Positions 52,832-60,658 of a DNA stretch of 64,000 nt are shown piece after piece. Numbering within the stretch: position 1 is the first letter of the stretch; each line of letters starts with the position of its first letter. Both the position numbers and the translations under genes were made by a program. Source of the stretch: Acidihalobacter prosperus (lineage in GTDB: Bacteria; Pseudomonadota; Gammaproteobacteria; DSM-5130; Acidihalobacteraceae); the NCBI RefSeq assembly GCF_000754095.2, contig NZ_JQSG02000003.1, positions 175,397-239,396 on the forward strand, given 5' to 3'. The notes under the pieces are model-generated. The model had not been told where the DNA came from. It was given only the letters and a program-made list of their open reading frames with translations, and made no database searches.

Positions 52832-53172
52832 TTGTCGCTCCCGAGGATTTCGCGAATAAACAGAAATATGTAGTAAAAGGTCAGCGACAGCAGCAGCAGA
52901 ACCAGCGGCGCCGTCAGCGGATACATGGTTTTGAAATGCGGTGCGGTCACGAAAAAGCCCGCGCTCATGGCCGACAGCAGCAATGCCCGCCGTTCGGCGC
53001 GCTCGGCCATGCGGTAGGTCATGCTCAAGGCCAGCATCACCAGCGCGAAAAGCACCAGGTTCACGATGCCGGGGATACCGAGATCGAGCACCAGAGGCAT
53101 GCCGAACACGATGGCCCAGAGACCGTTTTTATATGAGCTGCCAGGTGTGGCATTTGTCAGACCAGCGTCCAT
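52828..53172 (-). CDS. small membrane protein of the bc operon
   Basis: A protein of about 114 residues with three hydrophobic segments (about residues 18-50 as a hairpin, 65-78 and 85-110). I recognise no family. It lies between petC and the c4 gene and overlaps the latter, so it is probably an accessory subunit or assembly factor of the complex. Two ATG codons lie six bases apart; the second (53172) has AGAGGA at proper spacing, so I chose it. Confidence 0.65.
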   Translation of the reverse strand: MDAGLTNATPGSSYKNGLWAIVFGMPLVLDLGIPGIVNLVLFALVMLALSMTYRMAERAERRALLLSAMSAGFFVTAPHFKTMYPLTAPLVLLLLSLTFYYIFLFIREILGSDK

Positions 53173-53232
53173 GTCCATTCCTCTTCAGTTCGGTTGCAGG
53201 GTGTTTTCCGCTCAGGCAAATCGCCCCGCAAT

Positions 53233-53922
53233 CTAGAGAATCGCGATAATGAAACCCACCACCGTGGCCAACCCGAAACCACCGACCACGTACGGGCCGA
53301 TATCGTGGCGTTCAAGTACCGACGGGTCGCTGGCGTAGCGCAGGAAGGCCACGATATCCGACACCATGGTTTTGTATTGCTCTGGGGTCATGCTGCCCTT
53401 GCGGTACAACTTGCCGTCCTTGAGATACTGACCGCCGTAGGGCGCCAGAACATTGGGCATGGCCACGCTTGGGAACACATGATTGTTCCACCCGGTTGGC
53501 CGGCTGTTGTCGAGATAGAAGCTGGTGAGGTAGGTGTAGATGAAATCCGGCCCCAGATAACGCTCGATCTGGGACAAATCGGGCGGCGGCTTGCCAAAAA
53601 ACTTGGAGGCCTCCTTGTGGGTCATGGTCACGATCATGCCAGCATGGACGTTGGCTCCATCAGGCCGCATCACGTACTCGGTCAATTCCTTCTGGGTCAT
53701 GCCCAGGCCCTTCATCAGATTGATGTAGCGCAGGTACTTGACGCTATGACAGGACAGGCAGTTCTGGCCAAAATATTCGGCGCCACGAATCACCGTGGCC
53801 TTGTCCATGGTGTAATGCGGCGCACGCAGCGGCGTGGCGCCCTCCGCATCGCACACATTCATCGACGCCAGCATCCCCATCGTCAGGATCGCCAGTGCCA
53901 CCTTGCGGATTCTCATTGCCAT
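53233..53922 (-). CDS. petC: cytochrome c1 of the bc complex
   Basis: A 229-residue protein with a signal peptide, one heme motif CLSCHSVKYLRY (near residue 45) and a C-terminal anchor (VVGGFGLATVVGFIIAIL). The likely axial Met is in VAMPNVLAPYGGQYL near 155. These are the landmarks of bc1-type cytochrome c1. It accepts electrons from the Rieske protein and exchanges them with the c4 cytochrome encoded downstream. The frame also opens with TTG at 53931; the ATG at 53922 has GGAG at nine bases. It lies 55 bases after the fusion gene. Confidence 0.92.
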   Translation of the reverse strand: MAMRIRKVALAILTMGMLASMNVCDAEGATPLRAPHYTMDKATVIRGAEYFGQNCLSCHSVKYLRYINLMKGLGMTQKELTEYVMRPDGANVHAGMIVTMTHKEASKFFGKPPPDLSQIERYLGPDFIYTYLTSFYLDNSRPTGWNNHVFPSVAMPNVLAPYGGQYLKDGKLYRKGSMTPEQYKTMVSDIVAFLRYASDPSVLERHDIGPYVVGGFGLATVVGFIIAIL

Positions 53923-53977
53923 ATCAGTCAACTCCGATTTGATTACGCACCCGTAACATCGAAAACACGATGCCAGA

Positions 53978-55957
53978 TCAGGCTTGTCCGCTCGCGTATT
54001 TATGCGCCGTCCATCGTCGCACCAGGCTCAATACCGGCATGGCGGCGAAAAATATGAAATACCCGATGGTGAACCAGCGCCCCCACATCGCGAGCACCGG
54101 CGTCGCCGGCTCGAAGCCGATCCAGCCAAGCACGATGTAACAGATGACCATGAAGATCAGCAGCACCTTGTACGTATTGTCGAAAAGGGGGTGCGGCTTG
54201 ACTCTCGCCTCCGGACTGTTGTCGAGAAACGGCACCAAAAACATGACCACGATGGCCAGCGTCATCATGAATACGCCAAGATGCTTATCCGATATCGAGC
54301 GAAGAATCGCGTAGAACGGCCCCAGGAAAAACAACGGGCGCACGTCCGCCGGCGACTTGAGCGTATTCGCGGGCGTCGAGTTGTCCTGATCGATGAAAAT
54401 ATTGAAGAAAGTCGGCTCGAAAAACACGATGGCCGCGAATATCGTACCCAGCAAGGCGTAAAAAAACAGATCCTTTTCGCGAAAATAGGAGAAAAGATCG
54501 ATATTGATGCTCAGCGGCTTGGGCATCGATTCGCCATATTCCGAGCCCAAGGTCATCGACAGGATCTGGTCGACCTGGCGCGAGCAGGTTCCGCAGGACG
54601 AGGCGGCACGCGTGGTCAGGCGCACGTCCTCCACGGAGGACAGATTGTGCATCTTGATTGCGCTGACGATTTCACCTTTGCTGACGGAATTGCAGGTACA
54701 GATTTCCGCGGTATCCGGCAGATTGCCAACGATATCGACGGCCTCGCCGCCACCGCTGCCGCCAGTCAGCAGGACATCGCGACGATCCGATATGTCCTCG
54801 CCGTTGCGGATCAGCTCCTTGAACCACTGCGACAGCGAGACGTCGCCGTACAGAATGCAACCGGCCACGCGGTTGTTCTTGATGCAGGCCTTTTTATAGA
54901 TGCCGCGACGCTCGTCGACATAGACCAGCTCGTCGATGCCTTCTCCGGCCATGATCTGGCCCTGCGAGTACAGGTCGATTCCGGTGATCTTGAGTTGGGT
55001 CGAAGGTAGCGAGCCGCCGTAACCGGCCTCGATATCGCCCGACATGTAGCGCGCCAGCACGCGCGCCTGCTCGTAGCAGGGATCGACCAGACCGTAGGTC
55101 TTGCCCTTGTGCTGCACGCATTCGCCGATGGCGAAAATCGAAGGGTCGCTGGTTTCGAGCTGATCGTTGACCACAATGCCGCGATCCACCTTGAGGCCCG
55201 CCGCCTTCGCCAATTCCACATTGGGGATGATGCCGGCGCAAATGACCACCATGTCGGCGCGAATCTCCTCGCCGCGCTGGAAGCGTACCGCCTCGACATG
55301 CTCGTCGCCGACGATGGATTCGGTCATGCGCGGCAGGTGAAAGACGATGCCCTTATCCTCCAGGCGACGCTGCAGCAGCGCCGACCCGCCGGCATCGAGC
55401 TGGCGCTCCATCAGCCAATCGGCCAGGTGCACCACCGCCACCTCGGCGCCCTGGACACGCAGCGCGTTGGCGGCTTCCAGACCCAGCAGGCCACCGCCGA
55501 TCACCACCACATGCGTGTGCTTGCCGGCGCGTTCGAGCATGTAGTCGACATCGTCGATGGTGCGGAACACCGTGACTTCCGGCAACTCGCGACCTGGGAT
55601 CGGCGGCACCATGGGCTTGGAACCCACCGCGAACACCAAGTAGTCGTAGGCTTCGGTCACGCCCTGGTCCGAGGTCACGATCTTGCGTTCGCGATCCACC
55701 GACGCGATCCGATGTCCCTTGTAGAGCTTGTTGCCGCCATCGCCGACCCAGGCCTCGTCATCGATCATGATGTCGGGCAGGGAGCGTTCGTTGGCGAGCA
55801 GCGGGCTGAGCTGGATACGATCGTATGCGGAGTAGGGCTCGTCCCCGAAGACGATGATCTGGTAGCCCCCCGGCGCCTGCTTTTGCAGTTCCTTCACGAA
55901 GCGGCTGCCGGCCATGCCGTTGCCGATCACCACCACACGTTTTTGTTCTGACACCAT
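53978..55957 (-). CDS. NAD(P)H/FAD oxidoreductase - BFD [2Fe-2S] - cytochrome b C-half fusion
   Basis: A single 659-codon frame with three parts. Residues 1-400 are a NirB/rubredoxin-reductase-type flavoprotein: FAD motif GNGMAG (12-16), NAD(P) motif GGGLLGLE (154-161) and second FAD block SIFAIGEC (273-280). Residues 415-475 form a BFD-type domain with Cys420, Cys422, Cys455 and Cys458 (CxC...CxxC) for a [2Fe-2S] cluster. Residues 480-659 are the C-terminal half of cytochrome b, with helices E-H near 498-515, 560-578, 597-612 and 628-646 and the block GPFYAILRS. The Qo motif PEWY is PLFF (541-544). No siroheme domain is present, so it is not NirB. The module sits at the D-E loop, the cytoplasmic side near Qi. 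It could link quinone or heme bH to NAD(P)H. Confidence 0.9.
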   Translation of the reverse strand: MVSEQKRVVVIGNGMAGSRFVKELQKQAPGGYQIIVFGDEPYSAYDRIQLSPLLANERSLPDIMIDDEAWVGDGGNKLYKGHRIASVDRERKIVTSDQGVTEAYDYLVFAVGSKPMVPPIPGRELPEVTVFRTIDDVDYMLERAGKHTHVVVIGGGLLGLEAANALRVQGAEVAVVHLADWLMERQLDAGGSALLQRRLEDKGIVFHLPRMTESIVGDEHVEAVRFQRGEEIRADMVVICAGIIPNVELAKAAGLKVDRGIVVNDQLETSDPSIFAIGECVQHKGKTYGLVDPCYEQARVLARYMSGDIEAGYGGSLPSTQLKITGIDLYSQGQIMAGEGIDELVYVDERRGIYKKACIKNNRVAGCILYGDVSLSQWFKELIRNGEDISDRRDVLLTGGSGGGEAVDIVGNLPDTAEICTCNSVSKGEIVSAIKMHNLSSVEDVRLTTRAASSCGTCSRQVDQILSMTLGSEYGESMPKPLSINIDLFSYFREKDLFFYALLGTIFAAIVFFEPTFFNIFIDQDNSTPANTLKSPADVRPLFFLGPFYAILRSISDKHLGVFMMTLAIVVMFLVPFLDNSPEARVKPHPLFDNTYKVLLIFMVICYIVLGWIGFEPATPVLAMWGRWFTIGYFIFFAAMPVLSLVRRWTAHKYASGQA

Positions 55958-56015
55958 GATTTAGACCTCGATCATTGGGATTCCGTCCGTGAGCCGGCGC
56001 GATGCCGACGGACGC

Positions 56016-56663
56016 TCAACGTTGCGCGGAGCGGCTGGCTTCCTGCTCGATCCTGAGCGAATAAAGGTTTTGCAGATGCATGACGATCAGCGCCACCAGC
56101 GCCATCGGAATAACGGCGACATGGAAGGCCATGAAGCGGTTGATCGTGGGCGTGCTGACCAGCGGGCCGCCGCGAATCCAGGTCACGAGGTCGTGCCCGA
56201 CCAGCGGCACCGAACCGAAAAGATTGGTGATCACCATGCCGCCCCAGAGCGACATGTTGCCGTAGGGCAGGATATAGCCGAAGAATTCCTCGCCCATGAG
56301 CAGCACCAGCAGACTGACGCCCCAAAGCCAAACCTTGCCGCTGCGCTTCTTGTAGGTGCGATCCCACAGCGCACGGAACATGTGGATGTAGACGATGATG
56401 AACAGCAGCGAGGCGCCGGTGGTGTGGATGTAGCGCACCAGCCAGCCCCACCGCACGTCGTACATGATGCTCATCACCGAGTTGTAGGCGCCCGATCCGT
56501 CCGCACCGCCCGGGTGATAGCTCATCAGCAGGAATACGCCGGTGATGAACTGGATGCCGATCAGCACGATCGACATCGCCCCGAGGACGCGCCAGAAACG
56601 CGATCGCAACGCCTTGACCTTGGTGCCCATGTCAGGGCCCGTACTCACACTTACACTCGCCAT
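56016..56663 (-). CDS. petB: cytochrome b, heme-binding N-terminal half
   Basis: A 215-residue protein that contains only helices A-D of cytochrome b. Heme ligands are His80/His94 in helix B (13 residues between) and His181/His196 in helix D (14 between, the b6 spacing; bc1 has 13). It lacks the Qo helices E-H, which are fused to the oxidoreductase in the next gene 58 bases downstream. Together they rebuild an eight-helix cytochrome b. The sequence GWLVRYIHTTGASLLFI is otherwise bc1-like. An AAGGAG eight bases before the ATG supports the start. No frameshift separates the halves, because each has its own start and ribosome site. Confidence 0.92.
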   Translation of the reverse strand: MASVSVSTGPDMGTKVKALRSRFWRVLGAMSIVLIGIQFITGVFLLMSYHPGGADGSGAYNSVMSIMYDVRWGWLVRYIHTTGASLLFIIVYIHMFRALWDRTYKKRSGKVWLWGVSLLVLLMGEEFFGYILPYGNMSLWGGMVITNLFGSVPLVGHDLVTWIRGGPLVSTPTINRFMAFHVAVIPMALVALIVMHLQNLYSLRIEQEASRSAQR

Positions 56664-56723
56664 CTCGTCCGCTCCTTACGATCCGTCACCGATCCGCCGT
56701 GCACGCTTGCCGCGCACGCCGCA

Positions 56724-57335
56724 TCAGCACAGCCTCGCCTTGGGATACATCTTGGTCACCACGACCTTCTTGCCACCGTCCTCGTAGTGGTATTCGGGAA
56801 TGGCCATATTGCGCGGCGCGGGCGAGGTCACGATCACGCGTGCCGAAAGGTCGTACATCGAGCCGTGGCACGGGCAGTGGAAGCCGCCCAGCCAGCCCGG
56901 GCGTACGGAATTGGGTTTGGGCTTGTACAGCGGAATACAGCACATGTGCGTACAGATGCGTACCAGCACGAGCATGTTTTTCTGCTCCATGCGTGCGCGA
57001 TAGATGTTCTTGGCGTAAGGCGGCTGCTGCGGCACCTTGAGATCGGGATCCTTGAGAATGCCCTGCGCCTGAACCTTCTCCAGGGTCGCTAGCATTTCCG
57101 GCGTGCGGTTCATCACCATCACCGCCTTGCCCTGCCAAGGCACCGTGACCTGACCGCCCGGCGGCACCTTGGTGACGTCGATTTCGACGCTCGAGGCTGC
57201 CTCGGTGGCCGCACTCGGGTTCAGTCCGTCCAGCATCGGCACACCCAGCGCCCCCACGGTGGCGGCACCGGCGAGCTTTACGCTGGAACTGAGAAACTCC
57301 CGGCGTTCCTCCTGCTTTTCTTTGCGTACGGTCAT
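56724..57335 (-). CDS. petA: Rieske iron-sulfur protein of the bc complex
   Basis: A 203-residue protein with a twin-arginine type signal anchor (ERREFLSSSVKLAGAA). The cluster motifs are CTHMCC (Cys128, His130, Cys133) and CPCHGS (Cys154, Cys156, His157). The first box normally reads CTHLGC; here Gly is Cys132, which gives an extra thiol beside the cluster disulfide. The protein also ends in Cys. It is the first gene of the petA-petB-fusion-petC operon. A frame upstream opens at 57386, but GAGG before 57335 and the Tat signal support the shorter form. It acts at the periplasmic face. Confidence 0.93.
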   Translation of the reverse strand: MTVRKEKQEERREFLSSSVKLAGAATVGALGVPMLDGLNPSAATEAASSVEIDVTKVPPGGQVTVPWQGKAVMVMNRTPEMLATLEKVQAQGILKDPDLKVPQQPPYAKNIYRARMEQKNMLVLVRICTHMCCIPLYKPKPNSVRPGWLGGFHCPCHGSMYDLSARVIVTSPAPRNMAIPEYHYEDGGKKVVVTKMYPKARLC

Positions 57336-57951
57336 CTCTGTCCTCTGAATGTCAGCCTTGGGCAGAGCAATCGTTGCGCGATTCATGCCAGATTTCTTAT
57401 CTGCGCATAAATTTATAGCATCGTCCCAATTTATTCTTTTTTAAACAATCAATTAAAACATCCACACTTGACCGATTTCGGGAGATGCGCAGCCACGCAG
57501 GGCTAGGAAGCGCGATCGAGGTGGAGCGAAACGAGTCATCCCTGCCGTGATTCATTTCATTACGAGTCAGCCGCCGTTGCGCTCTCGCGCCCGCTTTTCC
57601 GGGTGTTCGAAGGCATCGGTCAATCAGGATCATTCACTCGGCAGGACGCCGAAGGGGGACCATCGCGACAGGAAAGCGCCCATCAAGGCACGGCGTGCGT
57701 GCATGGTTGAGCATTCCCAATAATCGCCGACGGCGTCCCCCACAGAACCGAGACGCTTTTCATGTCTCGCGGCGCACACGCTCGCTATCTGGCCGGACTC
57801 CACACCCTCGCGGCGCCTGTCGAGCGACGAAAGGTGACGACGGCAACAGCTCGCCCTAGCGTGCGAACGGCCCCGGAAGATCGGCGGCGCGTACAGGGGT
57901 AACGGCGGTATCGAAGCTGCGCCGAGGATTCAGCGGGATGAACAGGCGAGT
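57336..57951. other. gene-free region upstream of petA
   Basis: Its petA-proximal part (57400-57470) is strikingly AT-rich in an otherwise GC-rich window and should carry the operon promoter. The rest shows no gene, tRNA or clear repeat. A 78-codon frame on the minus strand (57397-57633) has no coding features. Confidence 0.6.
57412..57417 (-). promoter_or_regulatory. candidate -10 box of the petA operon
   Basis: TATAAA on the minus strand within GCTATAAAT, in the AT-rich patch 77 bases before the petA ATG. No convincing -35 is seen at 16-18 bases, so an activator may be needed. Confidence 0.35.
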
Positions 57952-57975
57952 AGCGCCGCGGGAATCCGCGGCGCT
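57952..57975. terminator. perfect hairpin after the Sco-like gene
   Basis: AGCGCCGCGG pairs with CCGCGGCGCT around GAAT, 21 bases past the stop of the cysteine-free Sco gene. It has no U-tract, so it may stabilise the transcript end rather than terminate. Confidence 0.45.
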
Positions 57976-57996
57976 GCGGACGCGCTCTGCTGGCTT

Positions 57997-58827
57997 TCAG
58001 CCCGGCTTGCCCATGCCGGGCAATTTCAGCATTGCCGCGATATCCTGGAGGATGCGGTCGTCCGGGTATGCGCTTGCCTGCTTGATCTTGACGCGGATAT
58101 CGCCATCGGGCGCGACCAACACCAATTCGTCATGATCGACGATGTGCGGATGGGGTGGCGCGTTTTGCGTCAGCGGATTGACCGCCTCGGCATAATCATA
58201 TTGCCCACGCTGTTGCATGCGTCGCGCGTACGCGCGGTAGGCGGCCGCATCCAGCGGGCGGTACTGGACGGCATAGCGCCCGGCAACGACCGCGCCGATA
58301 CTCGACTCGCTACCGGTAAGAAATGCCCAATTCGACGCATCCGCCGGCCCCAGGCCGGCAATCGCCTGCATGAAGCGCGACATTTCCGGCGGCCCGGCAT
58401 GTGTCGGATCGAGGTTGTAGGATACGAATACCACCTTGCTCCCCAGCAGCCCGCTCTGTTTGAGCTCCTGATACAGATTCATCAGGTGGCTGACCAGCAC
58501 GGGGCTGCTATGCACGCCATACGGCGCGATGAAGCTTACGATCTGCACCTTGCCCTTGAATCGCGTGGACGCCACCTTTGCGCCATTCTGATCGATCAGG
58601 TCGGTGAATCGAGGCGCTTTCCCGAAGCGACCGCGCTCGACCTGCGATTTCATCATGTCGGTTGCCGCACGCGTATCGATATGACTTCGCGCTTCGTGCA
58701 GCCTGACCGTACTGACGATGCTCGAAATTGCAAAACCGAACACCAAACCCACAAAAACACCAACCGAAACGCTGAACCAGAAGTATGAGCGCTGGTTGAA
58801 ATCCTCCTGCTTGATGTTCGTGCTCAT
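57997..58827 (-). CDS. Sco-like protein without copper-binding cysteines
   Basis: A 276-residue membrane-anchored protein (helix about residues 17-40) with the SCO1/SenC thioredoxin-like fold: FTDLIDQNGAKVASTRFKGK, VQIVSFIAPY and the block PPEMSRFMQAI. It has no cysteine at all. The usual CxxxC copper site is replaced by GVHSSP, although a distal His (PHIVDHDEL) is near where the third ligand sits. The gene overlaps the intact Sco gene by four bases and is probably a duplicate retained for another task, such as partner binding or a chaperone role in cytochrome oxidase assembly. Confidence 0.75.
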   Translation of the reverse strand: MSTNIKQEDFNQRSYFWFSVSVGVFVGLVFGFAISSIVSTVRLHEARSHIDTRAATDMMKSQVERGRFGKAPRFTDLIDQNGAKVASTRFKGKVQIVSFIAPYGVHSSPVLVSHLMNLYQELKQSGLLGSKVVFVSYNLDPTHAGPPEMSRFMQAIAGLGPADASNWAFLTGSESSIGAVVAGRYAVQYRPLDAAAYRAYARRMQQRGQYDYAEAVNPLTQNAPPHPHIVDHDELVLVAPDGDIRVKIKQASAYPDDRILQDIAAMLKLPGMGKPG

Positions 58828-59600
58828 GCCCGCCCCTCCTTCCGCAACACGCGAATGATGTCATTCAGCATGACCGCATCCGAAACCGTGTTTGCATCGC
58901 CAAGCACGTATCGCACTACACCGTCGACGCCTACGATGATCGCCGAGCTGTTATGGATGATCGCGTAATCGGGGTGTGACTCGTCGGCCAGGGGATTACG
59001 CATCGACGGCACATAGTGATACGTACCGTCCTTTCGCTGCTGCGCAAATACCTGCTCTAGCTGATCGGTCGCGATCTTTCGATAATCCGCGTGGAAGCCC
59101 CGCTTGAGGACTCGCGCGGTCAAGGCGGCCGGCGCGGTCAGAAATTGCCACAGAGCGGAATTTGGATCCGCGCCGTACTGGCGCATAAAACGACTCATTT
59201 CGCGGGGGGCGGCACCCTCAGGATCCACATTGAAGCTAAGCAGTTGCACGCGATCCTGCAGGCCGCGCTGCCGCAACAGGGTTTCCAGGTTAACCATGCG
59301 CGACGCCAGGGTCGGACACACGCGCGTGCAGTACGGATACATGAAGGTCACCAGCAGCACCTTGCCTTTGAAGGCGCTTGAATCCACCGGCTGCCCTTGC
59401 TGGTTCACGAACCCATTGAAACTCGGCGCATGAAACATCGTCTTCGGCGCATCGCCCGCTGCCGCAAAATCGGGTTTTTTCGGGGGCGGGCGCCAGGGCA
59501 GCACACTGCCAAGGGCTACGGCCACAATCAGTCCGATCACGCCTCCGAGCATCAAACCGCTGATCGGTGTTTTGTAGCGCTTGAACTGCTCCGACCCCAT
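58824..59600 (-). CDS. SCO1/SenC copper chaperone
   Basis: A 258-residue protein with an N-terminal membrane anchor (about residues 17-38) and the Sco fold. Copper ligands are the CTRVC motif (FMYPYCTRVCPT near 100) and a distal His in AIIHNSSAIIVG near 215. Sco proteins insert copper into the CuA site of cytochrome oxidase, which fits the neighbouring heme A synthesis genes and rusticyanin. The ATG at 59600 has GGAGG eight bases upstream. It is the first gene of a two-gene unit and divergent from the thioredoxin-like gene. Confidence 0.9.
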   Translation of the reverse strand: MGSEQFKRYKTPISGLMLGGVIGLIVAVALGSVLPWRPPPKKPDFAAAGDAPKTMFHAPSFNGFVNQQGQPVDSSAFKGKVLLVTFMYPYCTRVCPTLASRMVNLETLLRQRGLQDRVQLLSFNVDPEGAAPREMSRFMRQYGADPNSALWQFLTAPAALTARVLKRGFHADYRKIATDQLEQVFAQQRKDGTYHYVPSMRNPLADESHPDYAIIHNSSAIIVGVDGVVRYVLGDANTVSDAVMLNDIIRVLRKEGRA

Positions 59601-59712
59601 CACGTAACCTCCCGCTGCACGACGCAAACCGAATCGCCGCATCGCCTGTCCGCGTCATCCACTCACCAGCGCCTGCTGCGCCGCTGACCCATCGCCCCAC
59701 GGAGTCTACCGC

Positions 59713-60234
59713 ATGTCGAACACGACACCGTCCCGCAAACGACTTTATTCGATCCTGGCGCCCAGTGGCCTGCTACTCCTACTCGCCGCAGCATTCTGGT
59801 ACTACAACAGCGAACATCCTGCACCCAGCGCTTTGCCTCAGCTCGTCCTGCCCTCGTTGGGCGGCGATCACGTTGCGCTCGATCATCTGCAGGGAAAACC
59901 GTTGGTATTGAATCTGTGGGCCACGTGGTGTCCACCCTGTCGTGCGGAGCTGCCGCTGCTCATCAAGGCCCGCCAGAGCCACCCGGGCATTCGATTCTAT
60001 TTCGCGGAGCAAGGCAATGCCTATAACAACGTTGACGCATTCGCCAAAAAATATGCGCTTCCGCTGCCACTAGTACTGCTCGACACAAATACGAAACTGA
60101 GCCAGTTTTACGGCGTGCTCGGCTACCCGACCACCGTATTCTACAATTCACACGGCAACATCGTGAAAATATATCGCGGAGAGCTCAAGCCAGCTGTACT
60201 GCAGCAATATCTGGAACAAATTACCCAGCGTTGA
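59713..60234 (+). CDS. TlpA/ResA-like thioredoxin, membrane anchored
   Basis: A 173-residue protein with one N-terminal helix (about 13-31) and a periplasmic thioredoxin fold. The active site is LWATWCPPCRAELPLL (CPPC, near residue 78) and the cis-proline region is VLGYPTTVFYNS. TlpA and ResA proteins keep thiols reduced for CuA assembly or cytochrome c maturation. Its place beside Sco and rusticyanin favours CuA assembly. It is the only plus-strand gene in the right 16 kb. GGAG sits eight bases before the ATG. Confidence 0.88.
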   Translation: MSNTTPSRKRLYSILAPSGLLLLLAAAFWYYNSEHPAPSALPQLVLPSLGGDHVALDHLQGKPLVLNLWATWCPPCRAELPLLIKARQSHPGIRFYFAEQGNAYNNVDAFAKKYALPLPLVLLDTNTKLSQFYGVLGYPTTVFYNSHGNIVKIYRGELKPAVLQQYLEQITQR

Positions 60235-60254
60235 CGCGCCGCCGTAAAACCAGA

Positions 60255-60300
60255 TAAAAAAGCAAGGCACTACCCGCCCTGATACATGCAGGCAGTGCCT
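60255..60300 (-). terminator. rho-independent terminator of the rus transcript
   Basis: On the minus strand AGGCACT pairs with AGTGCCT across a 22-base loop with inner GCC/GGC pairing, followed by TGCTTTTTTATC. It follows the small gene downstream of rus and could also stop the convergent tlpA-like gene. Confidence 0.65.
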
Positions 60301-60361
60301 CAGTTCAAACGTCACCGACCGGGCACGTACACGCGTCCGCACATCCTTGCTGCATCGCGAT

Positions 60362-60523
60362 TTATTGTCCGCGTGAAGCGAATATCTTCTCCTGCTTCAC
60401 ACGCATCTCATCTTCGGTACGCTGAACCCAGGTCGCGACCATGGTGACGCCCGTGGCCATCAATTTCACAACCACGATAATGGCTGCACCCACGATCAAT
60501 CCGGCAATATCCAATGGTGTCAT
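60362..60523 (-). CDS. 53-residue single-helix membrane protein downstream of rusticyanin
   Basis: A short frame with ATG at 60523 and GGAG eight bases before it. The product starts MTPLDIAGLIVGAAIIVVVK, a single membrane helix, and continues with a charged amphipathic tail (QRTEDEMRVKQEKIFA). I recognise no family. It lies between rus and a terminator on the same strand, so it is probably co-transcribed and may be a small subunit or assembly helper of the iron-oxidation chain. Confidence 0.6.
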   Translation of the reverse strand: MTPLDIAGLIVGAAIIVVVKLMATGVTMVATWVQRTEDEMRVKQEKIFASRGQ

Positions 60524-60658
60524 GACACACACTCCATTCGCTGCGTTGATCCGAGCGGCAAGACCCGCAAACAGGCTGCCGTATCAGCGTAGGCGCCGCG
60601 GGCAGTAATATCCGCGGCGCCCTTGCTGATCACTCGTCAGGCCGAAGCCACTTGAGTC

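Noticed and set aside
53978-55957. Nitrite reductase large subunit NirB
   Set aside because: The flavin and BFD domains are NirB-like, but the siroheme/[4Fe-4S] reductase domains are absent and replaced by four membrane helices of cytochrome b.
53978-56663. Split cytochrome b as a frameshift or assembly artefact
   Set aside because: Both halves have their own ATG and ribosome site, 58 bases separate them, and the second half is preceded in frame by two complete, motif-bearing domains.
57397-57633. 78-codon minus-strand ORF upstream of petA
   Set aside because: No ribosome site, no recognisable domain, and it lies across the AT-rich promoter patch.
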